Below are positions 1 through 5,944 of a stretch of DNA of 10,211 nt, one piece after another. The notes under the pieces were generated by a model. That model was not told the origin of the DNA. It ran no database searches and saw nothing but the letters and a program-made list of their open reading frames with translations. Source of the DNA: an uncultured Lachnospiraceae bacterium (GTDB lineage: Bacteria; Bacillota; Clostridia; Lachnospirales; Lachnospiraceae); the NCBI GenBank assembly GCA_902803015.1, contig CADCOL010000046.1, positions 1 to 10,211 on the forward strand, read 5' to 3'. Within the stretch, counting starts at the first letter, position 1, and each line of letters opens with the position of its first letter. The translations under genes and the position numbers were made by a program.

Positions 1-465
1 AAACAGTCCTTCCTCATCACCGAATGCAATAAACCAGTCCGCAAGCCCTACCAGATAGGTAATGCACTGCTGCATTTCACCGCAATCCGTCGCAGGATTG
101 GTTGCATTTAAAAAATCAAAGGAATTACCCGCAAGACGCATCATCCAAAGGAACGGCCGAATCTGGTCCCTGTTGCTCTCCATATAATCCAAAAGTGCCC
201 TGAACTTGGAGTGAAAATCGCCGGCCGCGTTTACCAGTGCCTTTGCCGTTTCAATCTGACACATAACATTGTAAAACAGCGCCGTTTCCACCATCTCGTC
301 CTTGGACTGGAAGTATTCGTATGCGGTTCCCTTTCCGATTCCCGCACGCGCGGTGATGTCGCCGACCTTCATTTCATTGACATCCGCACCCTCATTAATC
401 ATTGCGATTATGGCATCATATATGGCAACTGCCTTTTCACTCATGGGCATTTTAATCTCTTTCAC
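1..465 (-). CDS. TetR/AcrR-family transcriptional repressor, 3' part beyond the window edge
   Basis: I translated this from the minus strand: 155 codons are visible before the left edge, so the C-terminus is missing. The N-terminal region has the TetR helix-turn-helix pattern, with MKVGDITARAGIGKGTAYEYF at about residues 32-52 followed by QSKDEMV, where the recognition helix and the conserved G-T-x-Y-x-Y-F segment are plain. The ligand-binding half is mostly helical and not recognisable by substrate. I chose the GTG at 465 because a perfect AAGGAGG (474-480) lies 8 nt upstream; ATG codons at 450 and 444 are in frame but worse placed. The Shine-Dalgarno overlaps the TAA of the RND transporter (479-481), so the genes are co-transcribed and probably translationally coupled. 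By family knowledge and context it should repress the RND operon through the palindrome at 4362-4379, and so itself. The inducer is unknown. Confidence 0.9.
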   Translation of the reverse strand, partial: MKEIKMPMSEKAVAIYDAIIAMINEGADVNEMKVGDITARAGIGKGTAYEYFQSKDEMVETALFYNVMCQIETAKALVNAAGDFHSKFRALLDYMESNRDQIRPFLWMMRLAGNSFDFLNATNPATDCGEMQQCITYLVGLADWFIAFGDEEGLF

Positions 466-478
466 GTTCCAATCCTCC

Positions 479-3400
479 TTACAGTACTTCTTCCACCATG
501 TTCTTCTCGCGGTTCATGATATCGTATAAAACCGGCACCACGAGCAGTGTCAGTACGGTTCCGTATACCAGACCTCCGATCATAACGATGGCCATCGGCT
601 GCATCATGGCGGAACCCTTTCCAATTCCGAGTGCCAGTGTCGACATGGAAATTACCGTGGTCAGTGTCGTCATCAGAATCGGCCTCAGTCTTGCCGTCGC
701 AGATTCCACAATTGCTTCCTTCTTGCTTAAGCCCTCGCGCCTGAGCTGATTGATATAATCCACCATAACGATACCATTGTTAACGATGATGCCGGCCAGC
801 ATAACGAAGCCTAGCATACCGATTACGGAAATCGTATTCTGCGTAATGAACAGTCCGAAGAATCCGCCGGTAAATGCGAGCGGAATCGTAAACATGATGA
901 TGAACGGGGACAGCAGTGACTGGAACTGTGCAACCATTACCAGGTAGATAAAGATTACCGCAAGAATTAACATTCCGACCAGCTGCTTCATTGCATCGCG
1001 AATCATCTCATCCTCACCGCTCATCTTAATGGTGTAACCTTCCTTCATGTTCATTTCCCTGAACTTCCTTTGCAGTTCCGTGCTGACGAAAGTAATGTTA
1101 TGATCGTCATCGATGTCTGCGGTAACCGAAATATACTTGGTCTGTGCATCGCGGTTGATGACATTGAGTGTCTCGGTTTTTTCGAAGGTTACAATTTTTG
1201 AAAGCGGGATTTCATAATGCTTTCCTTCTTTGTTGGTATAGGGGAACTTCAGGCTGTAAATATCGCGGAGCGTGGTATCCTTCTGTTCCTCGGCAATTAC
1301 ATAAATATCATAATCCTTGGTGTCCGCTATCAGTGTGGTATTCGGAGTACTCGGCATGATGGCCTTCATGACCTCGGCAAATACCTGTGCAGTGGTAAGC
1401 TGAAACTCCATTGCTTTGATTTTATCCACATGAATCTTTAAGCAGGGCGTCGTATCATTCAGACCGTCCTTGATGTCAATGACACCGGGCGTATCCTCCA
1501 TGATACGTACCACTTCTTCCGTATATTCACGAATCTGATCCAGGTCACGGCCTTTTACCATAACGGTAAGTCCGGACCCCAGCATGGACATGGTATCATT
1601 GGAAGCGGTTTCTACGGTTACCATGCAATCGATATCCTTCGTTTTTTCTTCAATTTCGCTCTGGATGTCACCCATTTTCCGGTGATTCTTTTCATCCAAA
1701 AGGATGTAATACGTAGCGGATTGTCCGCCGCCCATTCCGAATGCGGAAAGGACCGAATTTCCACCCATCATAACACCGACGGTTTCGATGCCTTTAATTC
1801 CCATCACGCGCTCGGTAACCTGATCGCAAAGTTCCATCAGTTCCTGATCGGTAATGTCCTGGTCTTCACGCGGTGCTACCGTCATGGAAAGCTGATCTAC
1901 TTCAATATCCATATCAAGGAAAGAGAAGCCTCTGGAGAATCCCGCAAAAATACTGGTCGCAAGAAGCAGGAGCGCACAAATGATTACAAGTGCCTTTTTC
2001 GAAAGAAGCGTCCGCAGAAGACTTCCGTACAAATCCCGGAACTTGTCGAAAAGCTTCGTCTGTTTCTCTTCGCCGTCCTTAATCATCATGGATGCGGTCG
2101 CAGGCACGAATGTCAGCGCCACAATCAGACTGGCTGCAAGTGTATAGGTAACGGTCAGGGCCATATCCACAAAAATCTGCTTCGTCAGACCACCCGCAAA
2201 CACAATCGGGGCGAATACGCAAACCGTGGTAAGCGTGGATGCCGCAATCGCTCCGCCGACCCCTCTGGCTCCTTCCACAGCCGCTTTCTTAACGCTCAGT
2301 CCCTCTTTCCTCAACCGGTAGATATTCTCGATGACTACAATCGAGTTATCCACCAGCATACCAATTCCAAGCGCCAATCCGGAAAGGGAAATGATATTTA
2401 ACGTGATATGTGTAAAATACATAAGCACGATTGCAAACACAACACTCAGAGGAATGGAGCATGCAATAATGAATGTGGATTTAAAATCTTTTAAGAACAG
2501 AATCAGTATGATTACGGCCAGCGCCGCACCGATTAACATGTTCTGCAAAACGCTGCTGACTACGATATCAATGTAAACACCCTGGTCCATCAATACCGCC
2601 ATGTTCAGTTTTTCGTTCTCTGCTTCAAGCTGTTTAAAGCGGTCCAGCAAACGGTCGGTTACATCACCCGTGGAATAACCGGTCTGCTTTTCGATACTCA
2701 TCATAACCGCCGGGGTTCCGTTAATCTTCGAATAAGATTCGGCTGCGTTATTGACAACTTCAACCGTTGCAACATCTTTTACCCGGATTGGCTCGATATC
2801 CTTCATACCCATATCAAGCAATACCATGTTTTCCAGATCTTCCATGGTATTCACACTGTCCCCGACCGTAATCAGATACTGATCGGTTCCTTCGGTAATA
2901 TAGCCTGCCGGCATGGAAAAGTCCTGGGCTACGATTAAGTTGCCAAGCATTTCGGCCGTAACCAGGTTGGAAAGATCGGCCGCCTTTAAGGCTTCTTCCT
3001 TGGCCGATTCGAGCTGGGCTTCTCCCTGCTCCAATGCCAGCTTGCCGTTTGCGATTTCTCCCTGGGCCTTTGCGATTTCCAGGATTCCTTTTACCAGTCC
3101 CTGGTTGAGTTTTTTATATGCATCATCCAAAGTGACCTTGCCTTCCGCAAGAGGTCCTTTGGCCGCTTCCATGGTTGCGATGGAAGAGTTCACCGTAGCC
3201 AGTGCCTGGGAAAGATCCTTGGCTAACTGTTCCGGGTTGCTTCCGTCAGCCGTAATTCCGAGCGCATTTAAATCAACGCCTGCTGCCTGTAAGCCTGCCA
3301 GAGTTGCCATTGCCTGCGAGGTATCCGGTGCGGGACCCATCTGTGCGCTCGCCTGTGCCACATACATGGCCAGCATTTCACGGCTCATTCCGGTCTGTTC

Positions 3401-4339
3401 CATGATTTCTTCATCCGTGGCGTTGTTTAAAAGATACTGATAATATTCCAGCTGCTTTCTCTGATTCTCATATACCTCGGCAGCCTTGGTTGCCTCATTC
3501 ATCGACTTAAGGGCTCTCTCAAGGTAAGGCTTGATCATCTTCATCATGGCCAGATTGCTTTCAATCGTTGCCTCACCGACATAGGCCTGAATCTTGCCGT
3601 TTACAATCTGGTTGGAGCCGTCCGCAATCTGTTCCATCATCTGCTTCTGGCCGTCCTCTAAAGCCTTCTCGCCGTCTTCAATCTTCTTTTTGCCATCCTC
3701 CATCTTTTCTTCGGCATCGGCAAATCCTTCATTGATTTCGTCAATGACTCTTTCGTTGATTCTTTTGATTTTATCCTCATCCAGTGTAATCTGAATGCGC
3801 TCCTCAACACTTCCGACCGTGGTTACGCTTGCCACACCTTCCACGCTTTCGAGATAAGGAACCAGTGTGGAATTTACATAGTCGGTAATCTCAATCTGAC
3901 TCATGCCCTCCATATCTGCGGACGCAACCATTATCGGGAGCATGGTGGGATCAAGCTGCATAATAAGAGGACTCGTGACTCCCGTCGGAAACGTGCCGGA
4001 AACCTGATCGAGTTTTTGCTGCATCTCTATGACGATGGAATCCATATTGGAATTCTGTTCGTATTCCAGAATAACCATGGAATAACTGTTGTACGACATG
4101 GACTGAATCGTTTTTACGTTTTTGGTGGTCGCCATCTGCGCCTCCACCGGCGCCGTGACATTCTTTTCCACTTCCTCGGGACTTCCGCCCGGGTACATTG
4201 TGATAACAAGAACATAGGGCAGTTTCATATCCGGCAAAAGGTCCGCCTTCATTTTATACAGGCTGACCACACCCAGTACGACTATTAAAACCACGCCCAC
4301 CATTACGGTGAAAGGGCGTCTGACACTGTATTTTGACAT
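479..4339 (-). CDS. RND-superfamily efflux transporter (AcrB/HAE1-like) with a large coiled-coil insert
   Basis: This 1286-residue inner-membrane pump should use the proton gradient to export hydrophobic compounds, lipids or drugs. TM1 is at about 10-29, followed by the porter motif DLLPDMKLPYVLV (33-45). TM2-6 lie at about 598-752, TM7 at 781-800, a second extracellular loop at 801-1118, and TM8-12 at 1119-1273. TM4 carries GMLVDNSIVVIEN (660-672): Asp664 matches AcrB Asp407, but the Asp408 position is Asn665. The AcrB Lys940 position in TM10 is Asn1187. AcrB-type pumps are about 1030-1050 residues; the extra length is a helical insert at about 205-465 with heptad-like KMEDGKKKIEDGEKALEDG repeats. 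The ATG at 4339 has AAGGAG 7 nt upstream. No membrane fusion protein or outer-membrane channel gene is visible, as expected for a Gram-positive. The next gene is a TetR repressor in the same operon. Family confidence is high; the substrate is unknown. Confidence 0.95.
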   Translation of the reverse strand: MSKYSVRRPFTVMVGVVLIVVLGVVSLYKMKADLLPDMKLPYVLVITMYPGGSPEEVEKNVTAPVEAQMATTKNVKTIQSMSYNSYSMVILEYEQNSNMDSIVIEMQQKLDQVSGTFPTGVTSPLIMQLDPTMLPIMVASADMEGMSQIEITDYVNSTLVPYLESVEGVASVTTVGSVEERIQITLDEDKIKRINERVIDEINEGFADAEEKMEDGKKKIEDGEKALEDGQKQMMEQIADGSNQIVNGKIQAYVGEATIESNLAMMKMIKPYLERALKSMNEATKAAEVYENQRKQLEYYQYLLNNATDEEIMEQTGMSREMLAMYVAQASAQMGPAPDTSQAMATLAGLQAAGVDLNALGITADGSNPEQLAKDLSQALATVNSSIATMEAAKGPLAEGKVTLDDAYKKLNQGLVKGILEIAKAQGEIANGKLALEQGEAQLESAKEEALKAADLSNLVTAEMLGNLIVAQDFSMPAGYITEGTDQYLITVGDSVNTMEDLENMVLLDMGMKDIEPIRVKDVATVEVVNNAAESYSKINGTPAVMMSIEKQTGYSTGDVTDRLLDRFKQLEAENEKLNMAVLMDQGVYIDIVVSSVLQNMLIGAALAVIILILFLKDFKSTFIIACSIPLSVVFAIVLMYFTHITLNIISLSGLALGIGMLVDNSIVVIENIYRLRKEGLSVKKAAVEGARGVGGAIAASTLTTVCVFAPIVFAGGLTKQIFVDMALTVTYTLAASLIVALTFVPATASMMIKDGEEKQTKLFDKFRDLYGSLLRTLLSKKALVIICALLLLATSIFAGFSRGFSFLDMDIEVDQLSMTVAPREDQDITDQELMELCDQVTERVMGIKGIETVGVMMGGNSVLSAFGMGGGQSATYYILLDEKNHRKMGDIQSEIEEKTKDIDCMVTVETASNDTMSMLGSGLTVMVKGRDLDQIREYTEEVVRIMEDTPGVIDIKDGLNDTTPCLKIHVDKIKAMEFQLTTAQVFAEVMKAIMPSTPNTTLIADTKDYDIYVIAEEQKDTTLRDIYSLKFPYTNKEGKHYEIPLSKIVTFEKTETLNVINRDAQTKYISVTADIDDDHNITFVSTELQRKFREMNMKEGYTIKMSGEDEMIRDAMKQLVGMLILAVIFIYLVMVAQFQSLLSPFIIMFTIPLAFTGGFFGLFITQNTISVIGMLGFVMLAGIIVNNGIVMVDYINQLRREGLSKKEAIVESATARLRPILMTTLTTVISMSTLALGIGKGSAMMQPMAIVMIGGLVYGTVLTLLVVPVLYDIMNREKNMVEEVL

Positions 4340-4361
4340 GGTAAAACTCCTTAAAAAATCT

Positions 4362-4383
4362 ACCGACCGAACGGTCGGTCGGT
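4362..4383. promoter_or_regulatory. Probable TetR operator of the RND-tetR operon
   Basis: A perfect 8-bp inverted repeat, ACCGACCG - AA - CGGTCGGT (4362-4379), is followed by one more CGGT (4380-4383). It lies between the minus-strand -10 box (4390-4395) and the RND ribosome binding site (4347-4352), exactly where transcription would start. A bound repressor would block the promoter. The obvious candidate is the TetR protein encoded downstream in the same operon. The half-site sequence and its position are seen directly; the identity of the binding protein is inferred. Confidence 0.8.
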
Positions 4384-4389
4384 TATTTC

Positions 4390-4417
4390 ATCATACTCTT
4401 TTTTTAGAATATGTCAA
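4390..4417 (-). promoter_or_regulatory. Sigma-A-type promoter of the RND-tetR operon
   Basis: Read on the minus strand, a perfect -35 TTGACA (4412-4417) is followed by a 16-bp spacer and a -10 TATGAT (4390-4395). Transcription would start near 4383, at the edge of the palindromic operator. The near-consensus boxes suggest a strong promoter held down by a repressor. Confidence 0.75.
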
Positions 4418-4429
4418 GCATAAAATGTC

Positions 4430-4458
4430 TTGACGCATCGGTGTATTCATTGTAAACT
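4430..4458 (+). promoter_or_regulatory. Candidate bioY promoter
   Basis: On the plus strand TTGACG (4430-4435) is followed by 17 bp and TAAACT (4453-4458), an acceptable -35/-10 pair that would start transcription near 4465, about 40 nt before the bioY ATG. The -35 box lies next to the divergent RND promoter but does not overlap the TetR operator. An imperfect inverted repeat, TGTATT (4442-4447) and AATACA (4468-4473), brackets the -10 and the start site and could be an operator. Confidence 0.5.
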
Positions 4459-4506
4459 GTCAAACGAAATACAATATCATGATTCCTAATGAAAGGTATT
4501 CTATAA

Positions 4507-5085
4507 ATGACACAGGAAAACAATCCCGCCAGGGGAAATTCTTCTACAAAAATGACCGTACTGACCATTACGCGTGTTGCATTGTGCACTGCCGTAATCT
4601 GCGTACTCGGACCGCTTTCCATCCATATTCCGATCAGCCCCGTTCCGATTACACTTGGAATTCTCGGAATCTTTCTGGCGGTATATATTAACGGATGGCT
4701 CTACGGGACCTTAAGTGTTCTGATATATTTGCTGATCGGCTTTGCCGGCGTTCCCGTTTTTTCCGATTTTTCCGCAGGGATGACGAAACTCGGCGGTCCC
4801 ACCGGCGGATACCTGTTAGGATTTATTCCGCTGGCATTGCTTGCAGGCTTCTTCATCAGTAAATTCGAAAAAAAGATTCCCCTGCACATCCTCGGCATGA
4901 TCCTCGGCACCATCGTATGTTATGCATTCGGAACGGCATGGCTTGCGGTATCACTGAACTTAACTTTTCCGGCAGCCCTGATGGCCGGCGTTGTTCCGTA
5001 TATTCCGGCAGACCTTGCAAAAATGGCAATAGCCATCGGCATAGGAATTCCGGTACGAAATGCATTAAAAAGAATCAGCGGCTGA
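4507..5085 (+). CDS. bioY: BioY, substrate-binding S-component of a biotin ECF transporter
   Basis: This 192-residue integral membrane protein should bind biotin at the cell surface and deliver it into the cytoplasm together with the energising module (two ATPases and EcfT), which is not in the window and is normally encoded elsewhere and shared. Family signatures are IPISPVPITLG at 41-51, GVPVFSDF at 81-88, GGPTGGYLLGF at 96-106 and PADLAKM at 167-173. Hydrophobic segments fit six membrane helices starting at about residue 20. The length is normal for the family. The ATG at 4507 has GAAAGG 10 nt upstream; an in-frame ATG at 4552 (residue 16) lacks a good ribosome binding site, so a short polar N-terminal tail is assumed real. 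The gene stands alone, divergent from the RND operon, and its stop codon lies inside its own terminator hairpin. Confidence 0.95.
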   Translation: MTQENNPARGNSSTKMTVLTITRVALCTAVICVLGPLSIHIPISPVPITLGILGIFLAVYINGWLYGTLSVLIYLLIGFAGVPVFSDFSAGMTKLGGPTGGYLLGFIPLALLAGFFISKFEKKIPLHILGMILGTIVCYAFGTAWLAVSLNLTFPAALMAGVVPYIPADLAKMAIAIGIGIPVRNALKRISG

Positions 5086-5100
5086 TGCCGCTGTTTTTTT
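5076..5100 (+). terminator. Intrinsic terminator of bioY
   Basis: CAGCGGC (5076-5082), loop TGAT, GCCGCTG (5087-5093) and seven Ts form a 7-bp GC-rich hairpin with a U tract. The left arm is coding sequence and the loop contains the bioY TGA stop (5083-5085). Confidence 0.9.
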
Positions 5101-5132
5101 GTTTCACTTCATACAAAACCATTTCCGAATTT

Positions 5133-5161
5133 GTCGCATACGATGCGACCTTTTTATTTTT
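5133..5161 (+). terminator. Second plus-strand intrinsic terminator
   Basis: GTCGCAT (5133-5139), loop ACG, ATGCGAC (5143-5149), then C and TTTTTATTTTT. It lies 40 nt after the bioY terminator with no gene between, so it is probably a backup that insulates the downstream VWA gene. An attenuator for that gene is possible but there is no sign of an alternative fold. Confidence 0.75.
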
Positions 5162-5192
5162 CGGAACCGATATACTTACCTCAACAACAAGC

Positions 5193-5214
5193 AAAAAACC
5201 CGCATAAACGCGGG
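5193..5214 (-). terminator. Intrinsic terminator facing the minus strand, upstream of the VWA gene
   Basis: On the minus strand CCCGC (5214-5210), loop GTTTAT and GCGGG (5203-5199) are followed by TTTTTT (5198-5193). On the plus strand the hairpin has no T tract, so it works only for leftward transcription. No minus-strand gene lies directly before it; the nearest leftward transcription unit is the Rph-like operon, which ends at 5945. Read-through from there would cross the whole VWA gene antisense and stop here. Confidence 0.75.
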
Positions 5215-5259
5215 ATGAAAAAACAAACGACTGCAAAATAAGAAAGAGAGGTAAGCATT

Positions 5260-5943
5260 ATGAAGAAAGGTTTAACAGAAATCGTATTTATTCTCGACAG
5301 AAGCGGATCCATGTCCGGACTCGAAGCGGATACCATCGGAGGTTACAACTCCATGCTCGCAAAACAGAAAAAAGAGGAAGGCGATGCCATCCTCTCCACC
5401 GTTCTTTTCGATGACCGTACGGAAGTTCTCCACGACCGTGTATCGGTTCACAAAGTGGAGCCCCTTACCGATAACGAGTACTATGTCAGGGGATGTACCG
5501 CACTCCTGGATGCGGTGGGCGGTGCCATTGAGCATATCGGACATATCCACAAAGAGCTTCCGGAAGACGAAAGACCGGAAAAGACTCTGTTTATCATCAC
5601 CACCGACGGCATGGAAAACGCAAGCCGCAGATATGACTACGCCAAAGTAAAGAAACTGGTGGAAAAGAAAAAGAAAAAACATCAGTGGGAGTTCATCTTC
5701 ATGGGTGCCAATATCGATGCCGTCAGCGTTGCCGGCCGGTTCGGAGTTTCCAAAAACCGCGCGGTCCGCTACGAGTGCGACGCAGTAGGAACCCAGATCA
5801 ACTTCGATGTCATGTCCAAAATGGTCAGCTGCGCCCGTGCCTGCAGCTCCGCAAAGATGATGGAAGAAGCCTTGGACGATGCAGAAATGATGGCTCCCAT
5901 CACCGATCACTACAAGAATGCTCAGAAAAAGAAGAATGCATAG
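5260..5943 (+). CDS. Cytoplasmic von Willebrand factor A (VWA) domain protein
   Basis: This 227-residue protein consists almost entirely of one VWA domain. The metal-ion-dependent adhesion site is complete: DRSGSM at 13-18 (Asp13, Ser15, Ser17), Thr80 in GCTALLDA, and Asp116 in ITTDGMEN. There is no signal peptide or membrane segment, so it should act in the cytoplasm, probably by metal-dependent protein-protein contact. The tail is lysine-rich. The ATG at 5260 has GAGAGG 8 nt upstream. No clear promoter was found: TATACT at 5171-5176 could be a -10 box but lacks a matching -35. The gene stands alone on plus, with no MoxR-type ATPase, kinase or tellurite-resistance gene next to it to suggest a pathway. 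Its TAG is 1 nt from the stop codon of the convergent enzyme gene. The domain call is secure; the role is unknown. Confidence 0.9.
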   Translation: MKKGLTEIVFILDRSGSMSGLEADTIGGYNSMLAKQKKEEGDAILSTVLFDDRTEVLHDRVSVHKVEPLTDNEYYVRGCTALLDAVGGAIEHIGHIHKELPEDERPEKTLFIITTDGMENASRRYDYAKVKKLVEKKKKKHQWEFIFMGANIDAVSVAGRFGVSKNRAVRYECDAVGTQINFDVMSKMVSCARACSSAKMMEEALDDAEMMAPITDHYKNAQKKKNA

Positions 5944-5944
5944 G

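Noticed and set aside
1682..2401. A 239-codon plus-strand reading frame
   Set aside because: It lies wholly opposite the RND transporter, its product is basic and low in recognisable motifs, and it has no ribosome binding site or promoter. It is an antisense shadow.
5272..5910. A 212-codon minus-strand reading frame
   Set aside because: It is the complement of the VWA gene, which has an intact MIDAS motif and a good ribosome binding site.
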